Assembly (NCBI GenBank): GCA_009783295.1
Contig: WRHK01000009.1
Coordinates: forward strand, 17,995 to 81,994
Direction: 5' to 3'
DNA from: Promicromonosporaceae bacterium
Lineage (GTDB): Bacteria; Actinomycetota; Actinomycetes; Actinomycetales; Cellulomonadaceae
DNA length: 64,000 bases
The position numbers were made by a program, and so were the translations under genes. This document shows, in pieces, positions 36,566 through 45,833 of this stretch (its first letter is position 1; every line of letters starts with the position of its first letter). A model generated the notes under the pieces. The model did no database searches. It saw only the letters and a program-made list of their open reading frames with translations, and was not told the DNA's origin.

Positions 36566-39049
36566 TCAGAGCGTCGCCTCCACGCGGACCGTCGTGCCGG
36601 CCGGGGCGTACGGGACCGTGCGGCCCTCGATCGGCTGGCCGTCCACGACCAGGCTCGCGCGCGAGCCCGGCTTGCCGCTGTTCTTGACCGTGATCTCGTA
36701 CGTCGCGCCGCGGGCCACGCGGGTGACGGTGAACTCCGGCAGGTCGGGGCCGAGCTGCGGGTCGACGACCAGGCCGTCGAAGTCCGTGCGGACGCCCAGC
36801 AGGTACTGCGACACCGTGACGAAGTTCCAGGCGGCGGTGCCGGTCAGCCAGGAGTTCTTCGCCTCGCCGTGTCGCACTGCCTCCTTGCCCGCGATCATCT
36901 GCGCGTACACATACGGCTCGAGCTTGTGCACGTCGCTGATGTCCTCGCGGTACGCGGGGGTGATGCGCTTGTAGTGGTCGAACGCGCTCGCGCCGTCGCC
37001 CGCCACGGTCTCCGCGATGATGACCCACGGGTTGTTGTGGCAGAAGATGCCACCGTTCTCCTTGTAGCCCGGCGGGTACGTGGAGACCTCGCCCATGTGC
37101 ACCTGGTAGGTGGTGTAGGCGGGGAACTGCAGCACCATGCCGTGCTCGGTGCCGAGCATCTGCTCGACGGCGGTCAGGGCCTTGCCGGCGGGCGAGGCGG
37201 CCCACTCGGGCGACGTCGGGTCGGTGGACTCGACGCCTACGCCGGCCATGATCGCGAAGCCCTGCGGCTCGATCCAGATCTTGCCCTCGGGGTCCGCGTC
37301 GGTGCCGATCGGGCGGCCGTAGTAGTCGTAGGCGCGCAGGAACCAGCGGCCGTCCCAGCCGTCGGTGAGCAGCGCCGTGCCCATCGCCTCGACGGCCTCG
37401 GTGGCGCGCTGCGCCTGGGCGGCGTCACCGCGGTGGGCGGCGAGCTGCGCGAACTGCTTGCCGTAGAGCACGAACTGCGCGGCGATGAAGGTCGACTCCG
37501 CGACGCCGCCCGTCTTGTTGCCGGTGGTCTGGAACGACTCGCCGGGCGTCGTCGAGAAGCAGTTGAGGTTGAGGCAGTCGTTCCAGTCGGCGCGGCCGAT
37601 GAGCGGCAGGCCGTGCGGGCCCAGGTGCGTCAGCACGAAGTCGACCGACTTGACCAGGTGCTCGAACAGCGGCACCTCGGAACCCTCGGCGTTGTCGAAC
37701 GGCACGGGCTCGTCGAGGATGCCCCAGTCGCCCGTCTCCTTGATGTACGCCGCGACGCCGCCCACGAGCCACATCGGGTCGTCGTTGAAGCCAGAACCCA
37801 GGTTGTGGTTTCCGCGCTTGGTCAGCGGCTGGTACTGGTGGTACGCCGAGCCGTCCGGGAACTGCGTCGACGCGATGTCGATGATGCGCTCGCGGGCGCG
37901 CTCCGGGATCAGGTGCACGAAGCCGAGCAGGTCCTGCGACGAGTCGCGGAAGCCCATGCCGCGGCCCATGCCCGTCTCGAAGAACGACGCCGAGCGCGAC
38001 ATGTTGAACGTGACCATGCACTGGTACTGGTTCCAGATGTTGACCATCCGGTCGAGCTTCTCGTCCGACGACTTCACCGAGTACGTCGACAGCAGGCCCG
38101 TCCAGTGCGCCTTGAGGGCGTCGAGGGCGGCGTCGAACTGCGCGGCCGTGGCGAAGCGCTCGAGCAGCGCGTGCGCCGGCGCCTTGTTGATGACCTGGTG
38201 GGCGTCGTCGGCCCACTTCTCGTCCTCGGGGTTCTCCACGTAGCCCAGGACGATGACGACGTCCTTGCTCTCGCCAGGCTCCAGCGTCACGTCGACCTGG
38301 TGCGAGCCGATCGGGTACCAGCCCGAGGCCACCGAGTTGGTCGCCTTGCCGGTCTGCGGCACCGTGGCCTCGGCCAGCGTGTTGTAGGCGCCCACGAACG
38401 TGTCGCGGTCCGTGTCGAAGCCCGACGTCGGCACGTTGACCGCGTAGACGGCGTAGTGGTTGCGGCGCTCGCGGTACTCGGTGCGGTGGTAGACGGCGGC
38501 GCCGCCCGACGGCGTCGTCTCCTCGACCTCGACCTCGCCGATCGACAGGTTGCGCTGGTAGTTGGTCTGGTCGTCCTCGGCGTTCCAGAGGCAGAACTCG
38601 ACGTACGGGAACGCGGAGATCGTCTTGGCGGCGTCGGACGTGTTGGTGAAGGTGACCTTCTGAAGCTCGGCGGTCTCGCCCAGCGGCACCAGGAACGTCG
38701 TGGCGACGCGCAGGCCGCCGCGCTCACCGGTGATGGTCGAGTAGCCCATGCCGTGCCGGGCCTCGAACGAGTCGAGGTCGGCCTTGACCGGCAGCCACGA
38801 CGGCGTCCACACGTCCCCGCCGTCGTTGACGAACAGGTAGCGGCCGCCGATGTCGGTGGGGATGTTGTTGTAGCGGTAGCGCGTCAGACGGCGCAGCTTC
38901 GCGTCGCGGTAGAACGAGTACCCGCCCGCCTGGTGGCTCAGGAGCGAGAAGAACTCCTCCGAGCCGAGGTAGTTGATCCAGGGGTACGGCGTGTGGGGCG
39001 TCGTGATGACGTACTCGCGTGCCGAGTCGTCGAAGTGGCCGTAACGCAT
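36566..39049 (-). CDS. cbp: cellobiose phosphorylase (GH94)
   Basis: 827 residues. Splits cellobiose with phosphate into glucose 1-phosphate and glucose in the cytoplasm. The start MRYGHFDDSAREYVITTPHT and the whole sequence resemble the well-studied Cellulomonas gilvus enzyme as I recall it, with near-identical length. The catalytic region GRADWNDCLNLNCFSTTPGES holds the general acid (Asp488 or Asp491 here). Also present are NNPWVIIAETV and HGEAKNSWLTGTAAWN. GGAGG lies 9 bp before ATG 39049; an upstream codon at 39118 is rejected since the operator sits in that stretch. Regulation by CebR is likely from the TGGGAGCGTTCCCA site. Confidence 0.96.
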   Translation of the reverse strand: MRYGHFDDSAREYVITTPHTPYPWINYLGSEEFFSLLSHQAGGYSFYRDAKLRRLTRYRYNNIPTDIGGRYLFVNDGGDVWTPSWLPVKADLDSFEARHGMGYSTITGERGGLRVATTFLVPLGETAELQKVTFTNTSDAAKTISAFPYVEFCLWNAEDDQTNYQRNLSIGEVEVEETTPSGGAAVYHRTEYRERRNHYAVYAVNVPTSGFDTDRDTFVGAYNTLAEATVPQTGKATNSVASGWYPIGSHQVDVTLEPGESKDVVIVLGYVENPEDEKWADDAHQVINKAPAHALLERFATAAQFDAALDALKAHWTGLLSTYSVKSSDEKLDRMVNIWNQYQCMVTFNMSRSASFFETGMGRGMGFRDSSQDLLGFVHLIPERARERIIDIASTQFPDGSAYHQYQPLTKRGNHNLGSGFNDDPMWLVGGVAAYIKETGDWGILDEPVPFDNAEGSEVPLFEHLVKSVDFVLTHLGPHGLPLIGRADWNDCLNLNCFSTTPGESFQTTGNKTGGVAESTFIAAQFVLYGKQFAQLAAHRGDAAQAQRATEAVEAMGTALLTDGWDGRWFLRAYDYYGRPIGTDADPEGKIWIEPQGFAIMAGVGVESTDPTSPEWAASPAGKALTAVEQMLGTEHGMVLQFPAYTTYQVHMGEVSTYPPGYKENGGIFCHNNPWVIIAETVAGDGASAFDHYKRITPAYREDISDVHKLEPYVYAQMIAGKEAVRHGEAKNSWLTGTAAWNFVTVSQYLLGVRTDFDGLVVDPQLGPDLPEFTVTRVARGATYEITVKNSGKPGSRASLVVDGQPIEGRTVPYAPAGTTVRVEATL

Positions 39050-39094
39050 CCTTGCGCCTCCAGGGCGGTGTCGATCTGCGATGAGAACTGGGGT

Positions 39095-39110
39095 GTGGGA
39101 GCGTTCCCAC
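39095..39110 (-). promoter_or_regulatory. CebR-type operator upstream of cellobiose phosphorylase
   Basis: GTGGGAGCGTTCCCAC lies 46 bp before the GH94 start codon and differs from the cebE operators only in the central bases. This places the phosphorylase in the same cellobiose-induced regulon as the importer. Confidence 0.8.
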
Positions 39111-39142
39111 GGTCGCAAGAATGATAGCGGCTCCGACGACGA

Positions 39143-42100
39143 TCACGGGCGCAGGTGCCCATAGCGGTGCCGGGTGCGGCTGACGGCCTGCTCGCGCACG
39201 AAGGCCAGCAGCTCCCGCTCCCCGGACGCCACGACGGGGGCGTCGAGGACCGTCGTGCTGCCCAGGTGCCCGACGGCGGCCGCACGCAGACCGGGGGCGG
39301 AGCCGACCACGCGCACGCGGCCCGTCACGGTGCCCGCCGCGACCTGCGCGGCGAACTCCTCGTGGGACGCGGTGGCGTCGATGGGCACGCCCCAGCCGAA
39401 GTCGCCCGTGGGCACCACGCGCACCGGCACGCCCGCCCGGGCCGCGGCGGCCACGACACGCTGCACCTCGACGGGCAGGGCGCCGTCGCCCACCCGCACC
39501 GTGACGCGGTCGACGGGTCGCAGGCGGAAGGCGTTCTCCTCGCTGGCCAGCCCGGACGGGTCCTGGGGGCGGGACATCGCAGGCCAGGCCCGCTCGTCGT
39601 CCGCGGTCGCCCACGCCAGCCAGGCCGCCGGGTCGGCGGTGCGCGACGGGACGTCCGGGGTGTCGGACCAGGTGCCGAGCTGCGCGACGTAGTGCGGGCC
39701 GCCTGCCTTGGCCCCGGGTCCCACGGACGACGCCTTCCACCCGCCGAACGGCTGCCGCCGCACGATCGCGCCGGTGATGTGCCGGTTCACGTAGAGGTTG
39801 CCCGCCTCGACGCCGTCGCACCATGCGGCCACCTCGTCGTCGTCGAGCGACTGGAGGCCCGCCGTGAGGCCGAACGCGACGCCGTTCTGCAGGGCAAGGG
39901 CCTCGTCGAGGTCGCTCGCGGTCATGATCCCGAGCACGGGCCCGAACACCTCGGTGCGGTGGAAGAACGATCCGGGCGCGACGCCCGTGCGCAGGCCCGG
40001 CGTCCACAGCCGGCGCGGGTCCAGGCCCGCCGCGGCCGCCTCGGCGTCGAGGCGCCGGGGGCGCACGAGCCACGACTCGCCCTCCTCCAGCCTGGTCAGC
40101 GCCCGTTCGAGCTTGCCTGCGGCTTGCTCCGTCAGCGGACCGATGACGGTGGCGAGGTCGGTGGCCGGGCCCACGCGCAGTGAACGGACGGCGTCCACGA
40201 GCTGGCGGCGGAACCGCTCGCCCGTGGGGCTCGACGGGTCGCCCACCGACCCCACGAGGATGGCCAGCGACGCCGCCGAGCACTTCTGCCCCGCGTGCCC
40301 GAACGCGCTGCGCACCAGGTCGGCGACGGCCAGGTCGAGGTCCGCCGACGGCGTCACCACGATCGCGTTCTTGCCCGACGTCTCGGCCAGCACGGGGCGG
40401 TCAGGCTTCCAGCCCGCGAAGAGCTCAGCGGTCTCGATCGAGCCGGTGAGGATCACGCGGGCGACGTCGTCGTGCGTGACCAGGTGGCGGGCGACCGCGC
40501 GGTCGGGGACCACGAGGAGCTGCAGCAGCCCGTCCGGGAGGCCCTCGCGGATCGCGTCGACCACCACCTCGAAGCAGCGGGGCGTCGGGGAGGCGGGCTT
40601 GGCGAGCACGGCCGAGCCGGCCGCGAGCGCCGCGAGCACGCCCCCGGCGGGGATGGCGACGGGGAAGTTCCACGGGGGCGTCACGAGGGTGACGCCGCCG
40701 GGCGTGAAACGGGCTCCGGGGACGCCGTCGAGCGCGTCGGCGGACACGGCGTAGTAGCGGGCCATGTCGACGGCCTCGCTGACCTCGGGGTCGGCCTCGG
40801 CGACGGTCTTGCCGGCCTCGTGGACCATGGCGGCGACCAGGTCGCCGCGGCGTTCCTCGAGGCGGTCCGCGGCGGCGCGCAGCGCGGCGGCCCGCTCGGC
40901 GGCGGGCACTGCGCCCCAGGCGCGCTGGGCGGCGACGGCGCGGGCGACGGCGTCGTCGACGGTCTCCGTGCTGGTGACCGGTGCCGCCTCGAGGGGCTGG
41001 GCCGCGGCCGGGTCCACGAGGCTCGCCGCCCACGCGCGGGTGGGGGCGAGCGCCGGGTCGGAGTCGGCGGCGTTGCCGAAGGGCTTGTCCGGGGCAGGGC
41101 GGGGTCCGGACCGCCCTGGCGCGGACGCGTCGGGGTGGGCGCAGGCCTCCCGGAACGCCTGCTCTTGGTCCGCGAGCGCGCTCTGGCCCGCCGCGGCGGC
41201 GGCCAGGTAGTTCTGCGGGGCCGCGTTCTCCTCCAGGCGGCGCACGAGGTAGCTGATCGCGACGTCGAAGTCCCGAGCGCGCACCACGGGCGTGTAGAGC
41301 ACGACGCGCCCACCGTGCGGGGCCACCTCGTCGCGCACCGCGCGGGCCTCGCCCGGGGCCATGCCCTGGAGCATCTCCAGGTCGAGCGCGCCCGTGACGT
41401 CCCGCCCGCGGGCCAGGAGCACGGCGAGGGCCAGGTCGTACAGGTTGTGCGACGCCGCACCGACGCGCACGGCCGCGGTGCGGGACGGCGTCAGCGCCGT
41501 GTCCAGCAGCCGCACCCAGGCGGCGTCGACCTCCGGCTTGGACCCGTACGGGGCCTGCACCCAGCCGTGCAGCTCGGCCTCGACCTTCTCCATCGCCAGG
41601 TTGGCGCCCTTGACCAGGCGCACCTTGATCCGGGCGCCGCCGTCGCCCACGCGCCGCTGCGCGAAGGCGGTGAGCTCGTCGAGCGCGGCGGGCGCCTCCG
41701 GCAGGTACGCCTGGAGCACGATGCCGGCCTCGAGCCCGTGCAGCTCCTCGCGCCCCAGCAGGTCCTGGAAGACGGCCGTGGTCAGCGCGAGGTCGCGGTA
41801 CTCCTCCATGTCGAGGTTGACGAAGACGCCGTGGTCGCGGGCCGCACGGTACAGGGGCAGCAGCCGCTCGACGACGCGCTCGCGCGACCCGGCCAGGTCC
41901 CAGGTGACCAGCTGCGCGGCCACCGACGACACCTTGACGGACACGTAGTCGACGTCGGGCCGCCGCACCAGCTCGAGGGTGCGGGCCAGGCGCGCGCGGG
42001 CCTCGTCCTCCCCCAGCACCGCCTCGCCGAGCAGGTTGACGTTGAGCGCGAACCCCGCGGCGCGCGTCCGCGCCAGGTGCCCCGCCAGGCCCGGGCCCGC

Positions 42101-42478
42101 GTCAGCCACCAGATGGCCCACCAGCTGCCGCAGCCGCACGCGGGCCGCGGGCACGACGACGGCCGGCAGCCGCGGGGCGAGCCGTGCGCCTACGCGCAGC
42201 AGCGTCCGGTCCACCGGGCTGAGGAACCGGGCGTCGCGGGCCCGGTCGCCCAGGCGGGCCAGCGCCTTCGCCGCCGCCCGCACGTCCCGCGGGCGGGCGA
42301 CGTCGTCCACGAACCGGACGGCGAGCTCCAGGCCCGCCGGGTCGCTGACCAGGCGGGACAGGCGAGCAGCCTCGGCGGAGGCGCGCCGGCCGCCGCTGTG
42401 CGCGGACGAGGCGGACCAGCGATCGGCGAGGGCGACGGCGTCGTCGACGAGGTCGGCGACCGTGGGGTTCACGGACAT
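39143..42478 (-). CDS. putA: bifunctional proline dehydrogenase / L-glutamate gamma-semialdehyde dehydrogenase
   Basis: 1111 residues from ATG 42478. It oxidises proline to glutamate in two steps with substrate channelling. Residues ~110-440 are the FAD-dependent proline dehydrogenase barrel (YVSVKVSS, FVNLDMEEYRDL, RLVKGANLAMEKVEAELHGW, ASHNLYDLALA). Residues ~495-960 are the aldehyde dehydrogenase with TPPWNFPVAIPAGG, LAETSGKNAIVV and catalytic Cys733 in HAGQKCSAAS. A ~150-residue C-terminal domain follows. No DNA-binding ribbon-helix-helix domain is present, so it is not a PutA repressor. The glutamate dehydrogenase gene nearby could process its product. Confidence 0.93.
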   Translation of the reverse strand: MSVNPTVADLVDDAVALADRWSASSAHSGGRRASAEAARLSRLVSDPAGLELAVRFVDDVARPRDVRAAAKALARLGDRARDARFLSPVDRTLLRVGARLAPRLPAVVVPAARVRLRQLVGHLVADAGPGLAGHLARTRAAGFALNVNLLGEAVLGEDEARARLARTLELVRRPDVDYVSVKVSSVAAQLVTWDLAGSRERVVERLLPLYRAARDHGVFVNLDMEEYRDLALTTAVFQDLLGREELHGLEAGIVLQAYLPEAPAALDELTAFAQRRVGDGGARIKVRLVKGANLAMEKVEAELHGWVQAPYGSKPEVDAAWVRLLDTALTPSRTAAVRVGAASHNLYDLALAVLLARGRDVTGALDLEMLQGMAPGEARAVRDEVAPHGGRVVLYTPVVRARDFDVAISYLVRRLEENAAPQNYLAAAAAGQSALADQEQAFREACAHPDASAPGRSGPRPAPDKPFGNAADSDPALAPTRAWAASLVDPAAAQPLEAAPVTSTETVDDAVARAVAAQRAWGAVPAAERAAALRAAADRLEERRGDLVAAMVHEAGKTVAEADPEVSEAVDMARYYAVSADALDGVPGARFTPGGVTLVTPPWNFPVAIPAGGVLAALAAGSAVLAKPASPTPRCFEVVVDAIREGLPDGLLQLLVVPDRAVARHLVTHDDVARVILTGSIETAELFAGWKPDRPVLAETSGKNAIVVTPSADLDLAVADLVRSAFGHAGQKCSAASLAILVGSVGDPSSPTGERFRRQLVDAVRSLRVGPATDLATVIGPLTEQAAGKLERALTRLEEGESWLVRPRRLDAEAAAAGLDPRRLWTPGLRTGVAPGSFFHRTEVFGPVLGIMTASDLDEALALQNGVAFGLTAGLQSLDDDEVAAWCDGVEAGNLYVNRHITGAIVRRQPFGGWKASSVGPGAKAGGPHYVAQLGTWSDTPDVPSRTADPAAWLAWATADDERAWPAMSRPQDPSGLASEENAFRLRPVDRVTVRVGDGALPVEVQRVVAAAARAGVPVRVVPTGDFGWGVPIDATASHEEFAAQVAAGTVTGRVRVVGSAPGLRAAAVGHLGSTTVLDAPVVASGERELLAFVREQAVSRTRHRYGHLRP

Positions 42479-42546
42479 GACCCCAGAGTGGCCCAGGTCT
42501 CGGCACGGGGCGGGTCGAACGTGCCGCGCGCCCCTACGGTGGGGCC

Positions 42547-43371
42547 ATGACTGCACCCACCGTCACCCTGCCCCACGGCCTCGAGCTGCCCACCCTCGGC
42601 CTGGGCACGTGGCCCATGGACGACGCCGAGGCCGCCGTCGCGGTCCGCACCGCGATCGAGTCCGGGTACCGCCTGGTCGACACCGCGGAGAACTACCGCA
42701 ACGAGGCCGGCGTCGGCCAGGGCCTGCGCGACTCCGGCGTCGCGCGCGAGGACGTCGTCGTCACCACCAAGCTGAACCGCAGGTGGCACTCCGTCGAGGG
42801 CGTGCGCCAGGCGTGGGAGAACAGCGTGCGCCTGCTCGGCGTGGACTACATCGACCTGTTCCTCATCCACTGGCCCAACCCCGACCAGGACACGTACGCG
42901 CAGGCCTGGGAGGGGCTCGGGCAGCTGCTCGAGGAGGGCAAGGTCCGCGCGATCGGCACCTCGAACTTCAAGCCGGCGCACCTGGACCGCATCGTCGCGG
43001 CGACCGGCGTGGTGCCCGACGTCAACCAGATCAACCTCAACCCGTACGCCCTGCGCACCGAGTCCGTGGCGGCCAACGCGGCGCACGGCACGGTCACCGA
43101 GTCGTGGAGCCCCATCAAGCCGGCGTCGATGCTGGCCGAGCCCGCCATCGTGGCCGCGGCCGACGCGCACGGCGTGACACCCGCCCAGGTGGTGCTGCGC
43201 TGGCACACCCAGCACGGCTACGTGCCAATCCCCAAGTCGTCGCACCCGGCGCGACAGGCGCAGAACCTCGCGATCTTCGGCTTCACGCTGACGGACGCGG
43301 AGCTCGCGGCGATCGACGCGCTGGACAAGGGCGAGTCGCACGTGACGGACTCGGAGCGCTTCGGCCACTGA
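42547..43371 (+). CDS. aldo/keto reductase
   Basis: 274 residues. NADPH-dependent reductase of the AKR5-like (2,5-diketo-gluconate reductase) group. Motifs: LGLGTWPMDD, SGYRLVDTAENYRNE with catalytic Tyr and Asp, TKLNRRWHSVEG with catalytic Lys, IDLFLIHWPNP with His, and the NADPH-binding IPKSSHPARQAQN. Full length for the family. The start is ATG 42547, divergent from putA with a 68-bp gap. Substrate unknown. A lone family B palindrome starts 15 bp after its stop. Confidence 0.92.
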   Translation: MTAPTVTLPHGLELPTLGLGTWPMDDAEAAVAVRTAIESGYRLVDTAENYRNEAGVGQGLRDSGVAREDVVVTTKLNRRWHSVEGVRQAWENSVRLLGVDYIDLFLIHWPNPDQDTYAQAWEGLGQLLEEGKVRAIGTSNFKPAHLDRIVAATGVVPDVNQINLNPYALRTESVAANAAHGTVTESWSPIKPASMLAEPAIVAAADAHGVTPAQVVLRWHTQHGYVPIPKSSHPARQAQNLAIFGFTLTDAELAAIDALDKGESHVTDSERFGH

Positions 43372-43388
43372 GGCCGCACTCTCCTCGT

Positions 43389-43445
43389 TGTGGGTCCCTG
43401 GGGCTCCGGCTATCGCGCTGACAACCGGAGCCCCAGGGACCCACA
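43389..43445. repeat. family B palindrome, solitary copy 3
   Basis: 21-bp arms (43389-43409, 43425-43445) differ from copies 1 and 2 by paired substitutions: GGACTCC became GGGCTCC on one side and GGAGTCC became GGAGCCC on the other, so base pairing is kept. It lies in the 153-bp gap between the aldo/keto reductase and glutamate dehydrogenase genes with no nuclease gene adjacent. Confidence 0.88.
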
Positions 43446-43524
43446 CCATGCCTGGCCGGGCGCGCCGCGGGCCGAACCACGCCGATACCGCGCCCTTCGC
43501 CGCCTGCATCGCTACGTTGAGCGG

Positions 43525-44787
43525 GTGAGCCAGACGCCTCCTGCCGCCAACTCCCCGCTCGCCAACGCACACGCGCAGCTCGCCGCCGCCGTCGACCACC
43601 TCGGGTACGACGCCGGCCTGCACGCGCACCTGCAGACGCCGCGCCGCGAGGCGCACGTCGCGGTGCCGCTGCGCACCGACTCGGGCGACCTCAAGCTCTT
43701 CCGCGGCTACCGCGTGCAGCACAACATCTCGCGCGGCCCCGCCAAGGGAGGCCTGCGGTACTCGCCCGACGTCGACATCGACGAGGTGCGTGCCCTCGCC
43801 ATGTGGATGACGTGGAAGTGCGCCGTCGTCGACATCCCCTACGGCGGCGCCAAGGGCGGCGTCGACATCGACCCGGGCGAGCACTCGCAGCGCGAGCTCG
43901 AGCGCGTCACGCGCCGGTACACGTCCGAGCTCATGCCGCTGCTCGGCCCCAACACCGACATCATGGCGCCCGACATGGGCACCGACGAGCAGACCATGGC
44001 CTGGGTCATGGACACCTACTCGGTGGCCGTCGGGCACACCACGCCCGCCGTCGTCACGGGCAAGCCGATCGCCGTCGGCGGGTCGCTCGGGCGTGCCGAG
44101 GCGACGTCGGCCGGCGTCGTGCAGGCCACCGAGGCGGCCCTGCGCGAGCGCGGCGAGAAGATCGTCGGCAAGACCATCGCCATCCAGGGCTTCGGCAAGG
44201 TGGGGGCCCACGCGGCCGACATCTTCGCCGCGAAGGGCGCGCGCGTCGTCGCGGTCTCCGACGTCCACGGCGGCGTCCGCGCCGAGGGCGGCCTCGACGT
44301 CGCCCGCCTGCTGCTGCACGTGGCCGCGACCGGCACGGTCGTCGGGTTCGACGGCGGCGACCCGTGCTCCAACACCGAGATCCTCGCGCTCGACGTCGAC
44401 GTGCTGGTGCCCGCCGCCAAGGAGAACGTGCTCGACGAGGTCACGGCCGCCACGGTGCGCGCCCCCCTCGTGGTCGAGGGCGCGAACGGCCCCACCACCA
44501 CCGCCGGCGACGCGATCCTCACGCGCAACGGCATCACCGTGGTGCCCGACATCCTCGCCAACGCCGGCGGCGTGGTCGTGTCCTACTTCGAGTGGGTGCA
44601 GGCCACCCAGTACTTCTGGTGGACGGCGGCCGAGGTGGCGCAGCGGCTCGAGCAGCGCATGGTCACGGCGTTCGGCGCCGTCGCCGAGCTGGCCCAGCGC
44701 GACGGGCTGACGCTGCGCGAGGCCGCGAACGTCATCGCGGTCAAGCGCGTCGCCGAGGCGCACCAGCTCCGGGGCCTGTACCCCTGA
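43525..44787 (+). CDS. glutamate dehydrogenase (Glu/Leu/Phe/Val dehydrogenase family)
   Basis: 420 residues from GTG 43525. Interconverts glutamate and 2-oxoglutarate plus ammonium. The N-terminal substrate domain has FRGYRVQHNISRGPAKGGLRY and the catalytic-lysine motif PYGGAKGG; the C-terminal Rossmann domain has IAIQGFGKVG. VVEGANGPTT and NAGGVVVSYFEWVQ are family hallmarks. Length ~420 matches the hexameric class. Other amino acids (leucine or phenylalanine) are possible substrates. It could connect with PutA-derived glutamate. It ends 14 bp before the methyltransferase gene. Confidence 0.9.
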   Translation: MSQTPPAANSPLANAHAQLAAAVDHLGYDAGLHAHLQTPRREAHVAVPLRTDSGDLKLFRGYRVQHNISRGPAKGGLRYSPDVDIDEVRALAMWMTWKCAVVDIPYGGAKGGVDIDPGEHSQRELERVTRRYTSELMPLLGPNTDIMAPDMGTDEQTMAWVMDTYSVAVGHTTPAVVTGKPIAVGGSLGRAEATSAGVVQATEAALRERGEKIVGKTIAIQGFGKVGAHAADIFAAKGARVVAVSDVHGGVRAEGGLDVARLLLHVAATGTVVGFDGGDPCSNTEILALDVDVLVPAAKENVLDEVTAATVRAPLVVEGANGPTTTAGDAILTRNGITVVPDILANAGGVVVSYFEWVQATQYFWWTAAEVAQRLEQRMVTAFGAVAELAQRDGLTLREAANVIAVKRVAEAHQLRGLYP

Positions 44788-44801
44788 CGTAGCCTCGCCG
44801 C

Positions 44802-45611
44802 ATGGCGCAACCCGTTCTCGACGCCCTGGCCGCCCGTCTGCGGGCAGCCGGCTGCGTCTTCGCGGAGGAGGAGGCCGAGCTGCTCCTCGAGGCCGGCGGG
44901 TCCGGGGAGCGGCTCGAGGACCTCGTGGCGAGGCGCGTCGACGGGGAGCCGCTCGAGCACCTGCTCGGGTGGGTCGCGTTCGCCGGGCGGCGGTGGGCCG
45001 TCGCGCCCGGCGTGTTCGTGCCCCGGCAGCGGTCCGAGCTGCTGGTCGCGCTCGCGACCAGCGCCGCCCCGCGCTCGGCCGTGGTGGTCGACCTGTGCTG
45101 CGGCAACGGGGCTCTCGGCGGGGCCGTCGCGGTCGCGCTCCGGGCCGACGGCGCCGACGTCGTGCTGCACGCCGCCGACGTCGACCCGGCCGCCACGGCG
45201 TGCGCGGCCGTCAACCTGGCGCCCCTCGGCGGCGTCGTCCACACCGGCGACCTCTACGACCCGCTCCCCGCCGACCTGCGCGGGCGCGTCGACGTGCTGC
45301 TGTGCCACGCCCCGTACGTGCCGACGGCCGCGATCGCGCTCATGCCGCCCGAGGCGCGCGAGCACGAGCCGCTCGTGGCGCTCGACGGCGGCGCGGACGG
45401 GCTCGCGATCCTGCGGCGGGCCATCGCGGGGGCGCCGGACTGGCTGGCGCCGGGCGGCACGCTGCTGTTCGAGCTCGGCGACGACGCCCAGCTCGCGGCT
45501 GCGGACGCGCTGCTGGCGGCGGCGGGCCTGGTCGGACGGGTAGAGGAGGACGACGAGACGGGCGCGACGGTGGTGGTCGCGACGAAGGGGCCGTCTCCGT
45601 TGGCGAGATAG
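44802..45611 (+). CDS. HemK/PrmC-like protein N5-glutamine methyltransferase
   Basis: 269 residues. SAM-dependent methyltransferase paralogous to PrmC, which methylates the GGQ glutamine of release factors. The SAM site is VVDLCCGNGALG, with ADVDPAATACAAVNL as motif II. The usual NPPY catalytic motif reads HAPYVPT, so the Asn that binds the target amide is His; the activity may differ or be lost. A true prmC may lie elsewhere. The stop codon TAG is part of the first GCGAGATAG unit of the family C array, so the last codons (LAR) are repeat-derived. Confidence 0.75.
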   Translation: MAQPVLDALAARLRAAGCVFAEEEAELLLEAGGSGERLEDLVARRVDGEPLEHLLGWVAFAGRRWAVAPGVFVPRQRSELLVALATSAAPRSAVVVDLCCGNGALGGAVAVALRADGADVVLHAADVDPAATACAAVNLAPLGGVVHTGDLYDPLPADLRGRVDVLLCHAPYVPTAAIALMPPEAREHEPLVALDGGADGLAILRRAIAGAPDWLAPGGTLLFELGDDAQLAAADALLAAAGLVGRVEEDDETGATVVVATKGPSPLAR

Positions 45612-45816
45612 AGCGCACGCTCGCGAGATAGAGCCCCGGCCCGCGAGATAGCGCAGGCGAGCGCGAGATAGAGCGGGCGGCAAACGAGATAGAGCCCCAG
45701 CCTGCGAGATAGAGCCGGTGAGGGCTCTATCTCGCGAACTGGGGCTCTATCTCGCGCGCGTCGGCGCTAAGTCGCGCTCGCGCGCGCTAACTCGCGGGGG
45801 TGTGCTCTATCTCGCG
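45604..45816. repeat. family C 20-bp-period inverted array, copy 1
   Basis: Six units GCGAGATAG(A/C)GC run left to right with TAG at 45609, 45629, 45649, 45669, 45690 and 45710. Five inverted units (CTATCTCGCG or diverged CTAAGTCGCG, CTAACTCGCG) follow with CTA at 45727, 45747, 45767, 45787 and 45807. The period is 20 bp (one interval of 21). The two halves can pair as a long hairpin. It separates the convergent methyltransferase and hemQ genes. Confidence 0.9.
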
Positions 45817-45833
45817 GGGGTGGGAGCCCGCGC

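Noticed and set aside
45604..45816. CRISPR-like regular repeats
   Set aside because: Units are ~10-14 bp with ~6-10 bp gaps, orientation flips in the middle, and there are no unique spacers or cas genes.
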